Source of the DNA: Rhodococcoides fascians NBRC 12155 = LMG 3623
GTDB lineage: Bacteria; Actinomycetota; Actinomycetes; Mycobacteriales; Mycobacteriaceae
Assembly: GCF_001894785.1 (NCBI RefSeq)
Contig: NZ_BCWW01000010.1
Span: 62,001-126,000, forward strand
Reading direction: 5' to 3'
Length of the DNA: 64,000 nt
Each line of letters begins with the position of its first letter. Position 1 is the stretch's first letter. The notes under the pieces are model-generated. The model was not told the origin of the DNA, did no database searches, and was given only the letters and a program-made list of their open reading frames with translations. Positions 42,857-51,955 of this stretch are shown one piece after another. The position numbers and the translations under genes were made by a program.

Positions 42857-43915
42857 TCAGGTAAGACGCCGGACCGCCGATATTCCCGCGCCACTCACCG
42901 CGAGACCGAATGCGAGCATGAGGCCGGTTTCGATCGCTTGAAAACGCCAGAACTCGTCGTCGGCAAAGTATCTGATATCGAAGCGGGCGACGCCTTGGTC
43001 GCGTAAGCAGTCGTCGAATCGTGCTGCTCGGTCCACGGTTTCGAGTCGAGTTCGCTCCGAACGCTGTTCGTTCGTCTCCCCGGCAGGTGGATTCCCGTCC
43101 CGGTACGGCTGCGCGCACCGCGCTGTGTCGGGTCCGACCTCCGCCCCGCTGCTGTCGACGTACCCGGCGTCGACGACCCACGTTCCGTCGGTGGTGTAGT
43201 ACGGGTTGGGTGGATATTCCGATTCGCGATACAAGCCGCTGATCGGCTCACTGTCGATGCTGGGCGATCCGTAGTGCTCGCGCGCAATCCAGGTGAACGC
43301 CACCGGTGCAAAGAAGAGAAAGACGACGAGGGTAGCGAGCATGGAGACGATCCCGCGTCGGAACACCAGTGCCAGAGTGCTGCCGACGAGAAGCATCAGC
43401 AAGGTGTATGCACCGAGAGCGACGCCGGCCGTCTCGAAGTGAGGAAAATCGAACCACGAGAAACCGACGGACGGGCCGTGGTCGGCACTCGAAGAATCGC
43501 GCGACCGGCCCGTGGCCCAAAGCAATGCCAGGCCGAGGCACGTCATAGCAGCCGAAATGGGCAGGAAGACAACGATTACGGGTGCGAAGTACCACCGCAG
43601 TCGACTCCGCGACTGCGTCAGCGCCAACACATGGGTACGAGAGTCCACGTCACGAGAAAAAGCGGGTACCCCGACGAACATTCCGAGCAGCAACGGTAGA
43701 AGCAGTGCACCCAGCGTCGACAGGGTCAGTGCGGTCTCCGGTCTGCACGGTCCCACATCGTTCCATCGAGAACACATTCGAGGGAACGACCACGACGTCT
43801 GCGGATAACGCGGAACGTAGGCTCCGGCCGTCGACGTCGCCGTGATCAGGATTGCGATGGTGATCAGCGAGATCAGCAGAGGTGCCCGGTTCGACCGCCA
43901 CGCGAGCCAGATCAC
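42857..43915 (-). CDS. ABC-2-type transporter permease
   Basis: The 352-aa protein has about six membrane segments: an N-terminal one (ISLITIAILITATSTAGAYV), four central ones and a final one (GLMLAFGLAVSGAGISAV). The large extracytoplasmic loop between residues ~225 and 325 holds CAQPYRDG and ADDEFWRFQAIETG. It matches ABC-2-like permeases found with YtrA-type GntR regulators. No ATPase gene is adjacent, which is unusual; the GTG start overlaps the small upstream frame at 43912 as GTGA. Confidence 0.75.
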   Translation of the reverse strand: MIWLAWRSNRAPLLISLITIAILITATSTAGAYVPRYPQTSWSFPRMCSRWNDVGPCRPETALTLSTLGALLLPLLLGMFVGVPAFSRDVDSRTHVLALTQSRSRLRWYFAPVIVVFLPISAAMTCLGLALLWATGRSRDSSSADHGPSVGFSWFDFPHFETAGVALGAYTLLMLLVGSTLALVFRRGIVSMLATLVVFLFFAPVAFTWIAREHYGSPSIDSEPISGLYRESEYPPNPYYTTDGTWVVDAGYVDSSGAEVGPDTARCAQPYRDGNPPAGETNEQRSERTRLETVDRAARFDDCLRDQGVARFDIRYFADDEFWRFQAIETGLMLAFGLAVSGAGISAVRRLT

Positions 43916-44184
43916 GGCTGGGCGGACCGCTCGGTGTTCGCCAGCGCATCGAGATATGTCGTGCTCGCCGCGTCGGATACGACAATCATGGATCCACCAC
44001 CGGATGGCATCGGGACGGTGAAATCCCCTGAATGTGGCTCGAACGCGCCAGAAGTGAAGTGCAGCAGAATCACTCGACTTTCACTTCTCCGGCCGTTCTC
44101 TCCGGAGCCCGAGATTGCGCGGACGGGCGGCGCAACTGCCGACCCCGCGACGACTGCCGATCTCGTGAAAGCTCGTGCCGTCAT
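43912..44184 (-). CDS. Small hypothetical protein upstream of the permease
   Basis: This 90-aa frame from ATG 44184 ends in a GTGA overlap with the permease start, the main argument that it is translated. Contents include VILLHFTSGAFEPHSGD and SMIVVSDAASTTYLDAL. I recognise no family. It could be the tail of a lost ABC ATPase gene or a small accessory protein. The longer frame to 44325 overlaps the divergent monooxygenase. Confidence 0.35.
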   Translation of the reverse strand: MTARAFTRSAVVAGSAVAPPVRAISGSGENGRRSESRVILLHFTSGAFEPHSGDFTVPMPSGGGSMIVVSDAASTTYLDALANTERSAQP

Positions 44185-44302
44185 GACCGGGGACACTACA
44201 GGCCCGACTATTCGGGCGGCCGAATCTTCGCGATGCCGGCCGGTGTCGGGACCGTGGTGCATGATCGCGGTACATCGGTTGCTTCGGTCGAAAGGACCTG
44301 TC

Positions 44303-44623
44303 ATGCCAGTCGAACCCGGCGTCACCGTCGTCGTAACTCATAAGACTCTGCCGAATCGACGCGACGCCGTCCGGGCTCTGTGGGAAAAGCGCCTGGCACC
44401 GGCCGTGCTCGACAACCCTGGGCATCTCGCCTACTACTACTGCCTCGATTCCGACGATCCGGATGGCATCACAGCGTTTCAGCACTACAGAACCGCTGAG
44501 GACGCAGTCGGGTTTCTTCGGCATCCTGCATATCTGGCGTACGAACGCGAAGTCGCCCCACTACTGGCCTCTGCACCACAGGTACGCAGGCTTTCCCCGG
44601 CGTGGATCAAGTCGGCAAAGTAG
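44303..44623 (+). CDS. Antibiotic-biosynthesis-monooxygenase (ABM) domain protein
   Basis: The 106-aa protein has the ABM fold pattern: VTVVVTHKTLPNRRDAVRALWEKRL ... GHLAYYYCLDSDDPDGITAFQHYR ... HPAYLAYEREVAPLL. Members are small dimeric oxidases or heme-degrading-like proteins; the substrate is unknown. ATG 44303 has AAAGGA six bases upstream. Confidence 0.85.
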   Translation: MPVEPGVTVVVTHKTLPNRRDAVRALWEKRLAPAVLDNPGHLAYYYCLDSDDPDGITAFQHYRTAEDAVGFLRHPAYLAYEREVAPLLASAPQVRRLSPAWIKSAK

Positions 44624-44705
44624 GGGAGAGCTCGCGCTACACCGCTACCGCACAGCCTGTGGCGGAATGCGAATTGTCACGTTGAGCCGCATACTTACTC
44701 GCGAG

Positions 44706-45902
44706 ATGAGACTCCATTCCGTCACGTGCGCCGCGCTGGTCCTTGTCGTGTCCTGCGTTCTGTCGATTGCACCCGCTTCGGCAGCACCCGCTTCGGCAGC
44801 ACCTGCGACAGCCGATTTCTACGGTGCTCCCGTCGCCGATCTCGAAGCCTTTGCGCCCGGGGCCGTCGTGCGGCGAGAAGCCGTGCCGCAGCTCGATTTT
44901 CTGGGCTCACGCACCGAGCGCATCCTGTATCGATCAGTGGATCCCCGTGATCGTGCGGTGGCGGTGTCGGGGCTTTTGATCACACCTGATCGCGCATGGA
45001 AGGGTCGAGGGCCACGGCCCGTGATCGCCTATGCGCCAGGCAGTTACGGCATATCTGATCGTTGCTCGGGTTCGTCCGAGCTCGGACTGACAACTACGAT
45101 GCCGGCTTTACTGCCTCTACTGGCCCAGGGATATCAGGTGGTCACCACCGATTATCAGGGGCTCGGAACCCCCGGCGAGTACGAATTCCTGGGCCGAGTC
45201 GCGGGCGCGCGTGCGCTGTTGGACTCGGCTCGTGCCGCGGCGAGCCAGACCGGTGCGCCGATCGTGCTCTACGGATACTCTGCGGGCGGCGTTGCCTCGG
45301 CCGCCGCCGCCGAACTCGCCTCTACCTATGCGCCCGACCTGTCCGTGGTCGGTGCCTTCGTCGGTGCCGCACCGACCGATCCTGTGCTGCGTGTCGAGGG
45401 CCAGGACGGAACCGAGTGGGCCGCAACAATGCTGTACACGGTCGACGGCTGGATCGGAGCGCATCCCGAGCGTGCCGGCGAGATACGTGCCCTCTTCAAC
45501 GAACGCGGGCGAACGGCCCTGGATGCGGCACTGAACTTTTGCAATACCGACGCGCTCGCACATGGGTCGCTGCGGTCCGAGGACTTGACGGCCGACGGCG
45601 CATCGCTGGGCTCACTCATGAGGGGTCCCGTATTGGGTCCACTCACGGATGCGAACACCATCGGGTTCACCCCGCCCGCGCTGCCCGTCATGATCGTGCA
45701 GGGCATCAACGACCGCTCCGTCGACATCGAGCAGAGCCGGCTCCTGACACAGCGCTGGGGTGCCGTCGGTTTCACGGACATCACAGTCCGGGAGCTCGAC
45801 TTCGGAACCGAGCTGGTTCCGGCAATCGACCATCCGGCTGCCAACGCCGTTGCCTACCCCGAAGTGATCGGATGGATCTATCGACTCGTCGAGGGGCGGT
45901 AG
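44706..45902 (+). CDS. Secreted lipase (LIP family alpha/beta-hydrolase)
   Basis: The 398-aa protein has a signal peptide (VTCAALVLVVSCVLSIAPASA) followed by a lipase of the secretory LIP family. The nucleophile is in GYSAGG, preceded by QGYQVVTTDYQGLGTPGEYEF, and C-terminal VMIVQGINDRSVD supplies the Asp and PAIDHP the likely His. It acts outside the cell on lipid esters. The sequence APASAAPASAAPA at the cleavage site comes from a 15-base tandem duplication. ATG 44706 is preferred; the ribosome site is weak. Confidence 0.88.
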   Translation: MRLHSVTCAALVLVVSCVLSIAPASAAPASAAPATADFYGAPVADLEAFAPGAVVRREAVPQLDFLGSRTERILYRSVDPRDRAVAVSGLLITPDRAWKGRGPRPVIAYAPGSYGISDRCSGSSELGLTTTMPALLPLLAQGYQVVTTDYQGLGTPGEYEFLGRVAGARALLDSARAAASQTGAPIVLYGYSAGGVASAAAAELASTYAPDLSVVGAFVGAAPTDPVLRVEGQDGTEWAATMLYTVDGWIGAHPERAGEIRALFNERGRTALDAALNFCNTDALAHGSLRSEDLTADGASLGSLMRGPVLGPLTDANTIGFTPPALPVMIVQGINDRSVDIEQSRLLTQRWGAVGFTDITVRELDFGTELVPAIDHPAANAVAYPEVIGWIYRLVEGR

Positions 45903-46049
45903 CTCGGGAGCCGGCACGCGGTCCGTGACGTAGATCACGCCTGACCGATGTGTGCTTGCTCGTTCCCGATTCGACTTATTCGGCGCAGTCAGTACGTACC
46001 CGGCGTACCGCCTGGATCGGCTGCCGACGAGAAAGGGAACCGAACCGAC

Positions 46050-46082
46050 ATGACCATCACCGAACACGAGGACACCGTATGA
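46050..46082 (+). CDS. Possible 10-aa leader peptide
   Basis: ATG 46050 after GAAAGGGA encodes MTITEHEDTV and stops at a TGA that overlaps the next ATG (ATGA at 46079-46082). This spacing is typical of a translationally coupled leader, so it may regulate the following small gene. Confidence 0.35.
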   Translation: MTITEHEDTV

Positions 46083-46195
46083 GCGGCCGCAGGAGTCTTT
46101 CCAGTCGACTCTTCGAGGGACTCGGACGCATCACCTGGGGGTACGGCAAGAAAAAGCTCGACGAACGACGCGCTCGCAAACGCGGACGGCGTTAG
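46079..46195 (+). CDS. Small basic hypothetical protein (38 aa)
   Basis: This 38-residue protein contains SSRLFEGLGRITWGYGKKKLDERRARKRGRR, which would be an amphipathic, strongly positive C-terminus. It overlaps the 10-aa frame by ATGA. The high charge suggests nucleic-acid or membrane contact, but I recognise no family. Confidence 0.45.
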   Translation: MSGRRSLSSRLFEGLGRITWGYGKKKLDERRARKRGRR

Positions 46196-46369
46196 GGGAT
46201 TCATCGAGCGCACTTCTGACGATGCTCGTCGGTGATAGTCGGTAGATGGACTTCACGGGGAAGAATCGAGACGCGGAGTCGAATAGTATTCGACTGCTTT
46301 CTCATCCGGAATAATTGAAGCTTCACCTACGCTGACGACTACGTCCACCACCGATCGAGAGGTCCCATC

Positions 46370-47398
46370 GTGCATCTGGGCGTCGACAGTTTCGTTTCTT
46401 CCGTGACCGACCCGACCGACGGTCGCGTGATCGCTCCGGAGGAGCGCATGAGTCACCTGCTCGAAGAGATCGCTCTCGCCGATCAGGTGGGGCTCTACTC
46501 GTTCGGCATCGGTGAGCATCATCGCAGCGAGTACTACGACTCGGCCCCGTCCATCATTCTGGCCGCCGCGGCTGCGCGAACCGAGAACATCAGGCTCGGT
46601 AGCGCGGTCAAGGTACTCAGTGCGGACGATCCGGTACGGGTGTTCCAAGAGTTCGCCACCCTGGATCTGATCTCGAAGGGACGGATCGACCTGGTTGTCG
46701 GTCGCGGCTCCTTCACCGAGTCGTTCCCACTCTTCGGCCTGGATCTGGCCGATTACGACTCACTCTTCGCCGAAAAGCTGGACCTGCTGCTGCAGATCCG
46801 GGACAACGAGGAGGTCACCTGGTCGGGTCGTCACCGGCCGGCGCTGAACCGGCAGGGGATCTATCCGCGTCCGCTGCAGGATCCGCTGCCCATTTGGGTC
46901 GGTGTCGGTGGAACGCCCGAATCGTTCGCTCGCGCAGGACTTCTGGGACTCCCGCTCATGATCGCGATCATCGGCGGCGAGCCACGCCAATTCGCCCCGC
47001 TCGTCGACCTGTACCGGCGTGCCGGAGCCCAAGCGGGCCACCCGCCGGAACGATTGAAGGTGGGTCTGCACGTGTTCGGCTTCGTCGCCGAGACGACGGA
47101 GATCGCCGCAGACACGATCTATCCCGGCTGGAACGAGATGTTCACCAAGATCTCTCGTGAGCGTGGATTCGCCCGCCCGAGCAGGCAGCAGTTCGACGCC
47201 ACCTCCGGTCCGAACGGTGCGTTCTTCATGGGCGATCCCCAGACGGTGGCAGACAAAATTCTGCGAGTCGGCGAGCAACTGGGCGGTGTGGATCGACTCT
47301 CGCTTCAGATGACGAATCCACGCCTGGCGCACAGCGATCTGCTGCGCGGCATCGAATTGCTCGGTACCGAGGTGGCACCCCTCGTAGCGGGGAAGTAG
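46370..47398 (+). CDS. LLM-class flavin-dependent oxidoreductase
   Basis: The 342-aa protein has the luciferase-like barrel: FGIGEHHRSEYYDSAPSIIL, NIRLGSAVKVLS, RIDLVVGRGSF and PIWVGVGGTPESF. It would use reduced FMN (or F420) to oxidise or reduce small substrates in the cytoplasm. GTG 46370 has GAGAGG upstream. It is convergent with the enoyl-CoA hydratase-like gene, seven bases apart. Confidence 0.9.
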   Translation: MHLGVDSFVSSVTDPTDGRVIAPEERMSHLLEEIALADQVGLYSFGIGEHHRSEYYDSAPSIILAAAAARTENIRLGSAVKVLSADDPVRVFQEFATLDLISKGRIDLVVGRGSFTESFPLFGLDLADYDSLFAEKLDLLLQIRDNEEVTWSGRHRPALNRQGIYPRPLQDPLPIWVGVGGTPESFARAGLLGLPLMIAIIGGEPRQFAPLVDLYRRAGAQAGHPPERLKVGLHVFGFVAETTEIAADTIYPGWNEMFTKISRERGFARPSRQQFDATSGPNGAFFMGDPQTVADKILRVGEQLGGVDRLSLQMTNPRLAHSDLLRGIELLGTEVAPLVAGK

Positions 47399-47406
47399 GG
47401 CTCAGC

Positions 47407-48114
47407 TCAGTTCGAGGCCCATTCCATTTCGTCGACACCGGCAACCGGGGTAAGCAGTGACCGAATCTCGGGTGCGTACATGGTTCGCTTGATCTCGCCC
47501 AAGACGTCGCCTCGCGTTCCGGCGAGTTCGCCGGCGCGTGCGACAGCGGTGTCGAGGAGCGAATCTGCGGCCGAGACGTCGTGGACCAGGCCGAGTGCCA
47601 TAGCGTCGTCTCCGCCGTAGCGGCGTCCGGTGGTGAGTGCCTCGTGAAAGGCGTTCGGTGCCATCTTCGCTCTCACCATGTCCACGGTTCCGGGGCTGTA
47701 GGTAGCGCCGATGTTGACACCGGGGAAGCACAGGAAACCGCGATCGGATCGCATGATCCGGTAGTCGTGCGCCATTGCGAAGAATGCGGCACCGCCGAAA
47801 GTGTGCCCCTGCATGGCTGCGACTGTCTGCATCGGAAGCGTGAGAAAGCGCACCAGCATCTCTTGCACGGTGCCGATGAACCGATTGATCTGGTCGAGGT
47901 TTTCCGCGCCCCACGACAAGTCGACTCCAGTGGAGAAGTACTTGCCTGTCGCTGTTGTGACGAGCGCAGCAGAACCGGAGCCGGCCTGGACCTCGTCGAG
48001 CAGGGTGTTGATCTCGGCAACCCAGTTCGGGCTGATGCGGTTCTCGGTGTCGTCGACCCCGCGGCTTCCGAGGTTGAGAACGAAGACATCAGCGGTGCGT
48101 TCCAGGTATGGCAT
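47407..48114 (-). CDS. Enoyl-CoA hydratase/isomerase family protein
   Basis: The 235-aa protein has the crotonase pattern: TGKYFSTGVDL, then AAMQGHTFGGAAFFAMAHDYRIMR with the oxyanion-hole glycines, and PGVNIG. The two catalytic Glu residues of hydratases are not both obvious, so isomerase activity is as likely. ATG 48114 (MPYLERTADV) is the natural start. No beta-oxidation partner lies nearby. Confidence 0.88.
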   Translation of the reverse strand: MPYLERTADVFVLNLGSRGVDDTENRISPNWVAEINTLLDEVQAGSGSAALVTTATGKYFSTGVDLSWGAENLDQINRFIGTVQEMLVRFLTLPMQTVAAMQGHTFGGAAFFAMAHDYRIMRSDRGFLCFPGVNIGATYSPGTVDMVRAKMAPNAFHEALTTGRRYGGDDAMALGLVHDVSAADSLLDTAVARAGELAGTRGDVLGEIKRTMYAPEIRSLLTPVAGVDEMEWASN

Positions 48115-48175
48115 TTCCCGAACGTACCCACATCTTGTTGTTCTCACTCACAACTGCGGTCCGGTTCGTTCCGAA

Positions 48176-49291
48176 TCAGGACGACGGCGTCGCCGATTGC
48201 CGTCGAATCAGCTCGCGGTGACCGTACGTGGCACCGAGGATGTCCTCGCGGTCTGCGACCGAGGACCCGACGGCACCCGCCACCGTACCCAGCGAAGCTG
48301 CGAGCCACGCCAACGAGAAGTAGTCGCCGAGGGTTGCGGTGCGGTCTATCTGCACAGCGAGAAAGACCGGTGAGATCACGACCGCCGCCGAGAGCAAAAC
48401 GACAGCGAACAGCAGGGCGTACATGCACAGTGCACCGGTCAGCACTGTTCCCAGAGTGGCCGCGTTGTACATCCAACGGTCGATCGTCGAGCTTCGGAAC
48501 GACCGTTTCTCCCACAGCCCGTTGGGGAAGATGACCCACACCGTCATGGCCATCACCGCGGCAACTCCGATCATCGCCAAGCGCATCACACTCATCGACG
48601 CCGCCATCTGACAGATGCTCGCGTAGAACACGCCGAAGGCGGACGCCGCACTCGCAGCTGCGAGCGCGCCCGACAGTGTGGGAACCAACCGCCACGGGCG
48701 AATACAACGAATCATTCCCGATATCAACCTGATTCGGCCGAGGATGCTCGACGTCACCAGTACTTCGTCGCCTTCCCCGGAATCGCTCGGAATCCAGCTC
48801 GACTTGAAATATCGTCTCGGCGGTCGAGACGAATCGTCGGCCTCGATCAACTCGTGCAACACAGCGAGAGCAGCGGTGGTGGCACGGCGACGTACAGCCA
48901 GTGTTCCGAAGGACGGCACGTACACCGCGCCTGTCGTACCGTCGCGAAGCTCGGCGATCACCGGACGCGACCCGAGCCGGCGAGGAACCTCCGACACACA
49001 CAACACGATGTCGTAGTCGTCGGTAGCTCGCACCGCTGCCAGCCATTGACCGAGTGGGGCGGAGCCGGTTGCTGTGGGCGGCAGCGGAACGGATGCTCCG
49101 GAGACCCGGAGTTCCCGCCGCTGCCCGTCGATCATCGCGTGATCGGGCAGATTTTCGATGATGGACGACGCAACGGTAGACGCGAAGCCGTCGTCACTGA
49201 CCACTCCCACCGAGAGTGGGGCCTCTTCTTCTCTGTTGTCCTGGTTGTCGGTGACGTCTCCCGCCACTTCGTGTGATCCATCCGAATGCAT
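48176..49291 (-). CDS. Hypothetical membrane protein
   Basis: The 371-aa protein has a soluble N-terminal half containing VSEVPRRLGSRPVIAELRD and a C-terminal half with about four membrane segments (LVPTLSGALAAASAASAFG, LAMIGVAAVMAMTVWVI, LGTVLTGALCMYALLFAVV, ISPVFLAVQI). It matches a conserved family common in mycobacteria and rhodococci whose function is unknown. It is monocistronic here. Confidence 0.7.
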   Translation of the reverse strand: MHSDGSHEVAGDVTDNQDNREEEAPLSVGVVSDDGFASTVASSIIENLPDHAMIDGQRRELRVSGASVPLPPTATGSAPLGQWLAAVRATDDYDIVLCVSEVPRRLGSRPVIAELRDGTTGAVYVPSFGTLAVRRRATTAALAVLHELIEADDSSRPPRRYFKSSWIPSDSGEGDEVLVTSSILGRIRLISGMIRCIRPWRLVPTLSGALAAASAASAFGVFYASICQMAASMSVMRLAMIGVAAVMAMTVWVIFPNGLWEKRSFRSSTIDRWMYNAATLGTVLTGALCMYALLFAVVLLSAAVVISPVFLAVQIDRTATLGDYFSLAWLAASLGTVAGAVGSSVADREDILGATYGHRELIRRQSATPSS

Positions 49292-49413
49292 CCAGTTCGG
49301 TTACCCGATGATGCTCGACGCACACCATTCCTAGGTGTCGGAACGAGGTTTGTCGTCATGCAGACCGGGTAGCGCTGTCATTGACCGAGTCAGCCCAGTG
49401 CGAGGGGATCACG

Positions 49414-49692
49414 ATGCCGGCGAAGAACGACAACACAGACCAGCCGCAGTTGAAAGACCAGGGCTTGTACGAGAAGCTCCGGGAGGAGGGCAACTCGAAA
49501 GAGAAGTCTGCCCGCATCTCGAATGCGGCCGCGAACAAGGGTCGGGACGAGGTGGGTAAGAAGGGTGGTGAGTCCGGATCCTACGAGGACTGGACGGTGG
49601 ACGAACTCACCGACCGAGCCAAGGAACTGGGCCTCGAGGGGTACTCGAAATTGAACAAGCACGAGCTCATCGACGCGCTGCGTAACCATTGA
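49414..49692 (+). CDS. Rho N-terminal/SAP-like domain protein
   Basis: The 92-aa protein has a first half of [20 protein letters not shown], a conserved pattern in actinobacterial stress-associated small proteins, and a C-terminal [31 protein letters not shown], which is a Rho-N/SAP-type nucleic-acid-binding helix-turn-helix. It probably binds DNA or RNA. ATG 49414 follows GAGGGG. Convergent with the next gene, two bases apart. Confidence 0.85.
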   Translation: MPAKNDNTDQPQLKDQGLYEKLREEGNSKEKSARISNAAANKGRDEVGKKGGESGSYEDWTVDELTDRAKELGLEGYSKLNKHELIDALRNH

Positions 49693-49693
49693 C

Positions 49694-50008
49694 TCACAGC
49701 GGGCGCAGCGACGCATAGTACGTCTGCTGTGATGGGAAGTAGTCGTCGAGCGTCCGCACGGCCAGCCGGCTCGGCGGCTCGCACGCTTCGATGGCCATAT
49801 CCGAGGCCGGTGCGCCCTCCTCGAAACTCATGGTGATCCGAATGGAGTCGTCCGAAATCCGTTCCCACGGACCGAACCATTGCGCGGTGAGGGACGATTC
49901 GGTGAGTCTTGCCCACACGTCCTCACGTGGAAGCTGAAGCGTTCTGCTCAATTCGAGCGCGAAGCCGCTATCGGTACCACGCAGTGTGCCGGTGGGGATC
50001 GGTTCCAT
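49694..50008 (-). CDS. SRPBCC/AHSA1-like domain protein, possibly C-terminally truncated
   Basis: The 104-aa protein begins like AHSA1/SRPBCC proteins (LELSRTLQLPREDVWARLTESSLTAQWFGPWE ... IRITMSFEEGAPASDMAIEACEPPSRLAV). The typical domain continues for another 40-50 residues with the long C-terminal helix, absent here because the frame stops just after TYYASLRP, immediately next to the convergent small gene. It is probably a truncated remnant or a short form. Ligand unknown. Confidence 0.7.
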   Translation of the reverse strand: MEPIPTGTLRGTDSGFALELSRTLQLPREDVWARLTESSLTAQWFGPWERISDDSIRITMSFEEGAPASDMAIEACEPPSRLAVRTLDDYFPSQQTYYASLRPL

Positions 50009-50074
50009 CGAGTGATTATGCTACTTCGGCACTGATGCCGTCGAGTACCGGATCGGCGCGCGTCCATTTTCGAG

Positions 50075-51763
50075 TCAGTCGCTGAAGTCGACGCGCACCG
50101 AGATCGGATCGGTTTGCAGCGCGCGGAAGCCCGCTCCGATGACCCGCCCGAGTACCGGATTGTCCGAGAACGACCGCGCACGGAGGGCGACGTCATCACC
50201 GGGCACAAAAGTGGCGGTCCCGCTGCGCCATCGGCTACCCACCCGAATACGAACGGCGGGCTCGTCGGTGATATTGGCGCCCCAGCCGGATCGGCTTCCG
50301 TGCTGTGAGATCAGCCACGCTCCGGTGGTGTCGAACGATGCGGATACCGGCACCCGACGGCGCAGGCCGGACTTGCGGCCGACGGTCTCGATATCGGTGA
50401 TCAGGGACGTTCTGACACCGACCGCCGTGAGCGCGTCGACGATCGGATTCGCAACGTATCTACCGATCCACCGTTCACGGCGAAATTTCTCGATCGCTGA
50501 GGATGGGTTCGTCGACGCGGCCGTTCTGCGATTGCGAAACGCGTCCCAGCCGTTGCGCTGCACCATCGTCGCGGCGGTTCTCCATGCCGGGCGGCTCGAG
50601 TTCGGTTGCCGGCCGGCACCGATGAGCTGGAGCTGGTCGGTGTGCCACTGCAGGTCCAGAGCTCCGTTGATCTGTTTGAAGGCGTTCGCCTTCGATGGGA
50701 GCCGGAGGGCTACCTGCGGCGACTCGACGCGGTCCAGTGTGCCGTCGACCAGCGGACCGGCGACACCGGGGGTCAGAGCGGTCGGCCGCCCGAGACCCAC
50801 CATGTCGCATTCGCCCGACCGGACCGCCGAGCTCATCACCGATCGGGTGCGGAAGCCTCCGGTCACGGCCAATGGAACCGGTCCCGCGGCGTAACGGACC
50901 GTGCGTGCGTACTCCAGGAAGTAGGCCTCGCGCTCGCGGGTGCTCGCCGTTCCCATCATTGCGGGTGATTCGTAACTGCCACCGCTGATTTCGATGAGAT
51001 CGATCGATTCCCGGACAAGGTGCTCGACGGTGATCCGTGATTCCTCTTCACTGAATCCGCCGCGCTGGAAGTCTGCCGAATTGAGTTTGATTCCCACCGC
51101 GAAGCTGGGGGAGACCGCCGACCTGATGGCTCGGACCACCTCGAGAACGAATCGCATTCGCCCGTCGAGGTCGCCGCCCCAGTCGTCGTCGCGTCGGTTG
51201 GACAAGGGCGACAGGAATTGAGACACCAGGTATCCGTGCGCGCCGTGGATCTGAACACCGTCGAAGCCTGCCGTTTCGGCCACCGCCGCTGCCGTCGCAA
51301 ACCGGCCGATGACGTCGCGGATCTCGTTCTCGCTCAACGCCCGCGGTGCCGGGATCCCCGGGATGTTGGGAGCAACGGCGGACGGTGCGACGGGCTTGGT
51401 GCGCGTCACGATCGGATTGGCTTGGCGGCCCGGGTGATTGAGCTGCATCCAAATGGGTGCACCGCCGTCGGATGTCGCTTTTGCCCATCGAGCAAGTACA
51501 TCGTGGTCGCGATCGTCTTCGATGACGACGTTGCCCGGCTCGCCGAGGTGGGATCGGTCGACCATGACATTTCCGGTCACCACGAGTCCGTAACCGCCCG
51601 CACCCCACTGGCGGTACAGCGTTTCGAGACGAGAGTCGGGTGCATGATCGACGGTGGCCAAACCTTCGCTCAACGCCGACTTCATCACGCGGTTCGGCAG
51701 GATCTGCCCACAAGCAAGTAAAAGTGGGCTGCTCAGATCGACGACGTCTGTGTCAGGGGACAT
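50075..51763 (-). CDS. OYE-type flavin oxidoreductase fused to a deazaflavin (Ddn-like) domain
   Basis: This 562-aa protein has an N-terminal NADH:flavin oxidoreductase/Old Yellow Enzyme barrel (PSALSEGLAT, WMQLNHPGRQ, FDGVQIHGAHGYLVSQFLSPLSNRRDD, ISGGSYESP). The C-terminal ~140 residues match the deazaflavin-dependent nitroreductase family (DIETVGRKSGLRRRVPVSASF, WLISQHGSRSGWGANI, PAVRIRVG). A fusion of FMN- and F420-type domains could channel hydride between cofactors or reduce the same substrate twice. ATG 51763 is the natural start. It is divergent from the MFS gene at 51990. Confidence 0.88.
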   Translation of the reverse strand: MSPDTDVVDLSSPLLLACGQILPNRVMKSALSEGLATVDHAPDSRLETLYRQWGAGGYGLVVTGNVMVDRSHLGEPGNVVIEDDRDHDVLARWAKATSDGGAPIWMQLNHPGRQANPIVTRTKPVAPSAVAPNIPGIPAPRALSENEIRDVIGRFATAAAVAETAGFDGVQIHGAHGYLVSQFLSPLSNRRDDDWGGDLDGRMRFVLEVVRAIRSAVSPSFAVGIKLNSADFQRGGFSEEESRITVEHLVRESIDLIEISGGSYESPAMMGTASTREREAYFLEYARTVRYAAGPVPLAVTGGFRTRSVMSSAVRSGECDMVGLGRPTALTPGVAGPLVDGTLDRVESPQVALRLPSKANAFKQINGALDLQWHTDQLQLIGAGRQPNSSRPAWRTAATMVQRNGWDAFRNRRTAASTNPSSAIEKFRRERWIGRYVANPIVDALTAVGVRTSLITDIETVGRKSGLRRRVPVSASFDTTGAWLISQHGSRSGWGANITDEPAVRIRVGSRWRSGTATFVPGDDVALRARSFSDNPVLGRVIGAGFRALQTDPISVRVDFSD

Positions 51764-51955
51764 GGCGTTGCTCCGATTCCGAAGAGTGGCGGCAGGGTAT
51801 GCCAGACACCATAGTCTGCACAGCTGTCGCCGTCCCGTCCCGGATGGATAGTGAAGTGGTCAGCCTGCTGGAGGGGCGCAACGCGCGTCGTCGTCGAGTC
51901 TGTTCCGTGCGACGCGGTTGCTATAACGGCCAGTTGCAGATACTTTCCTTTCAGG

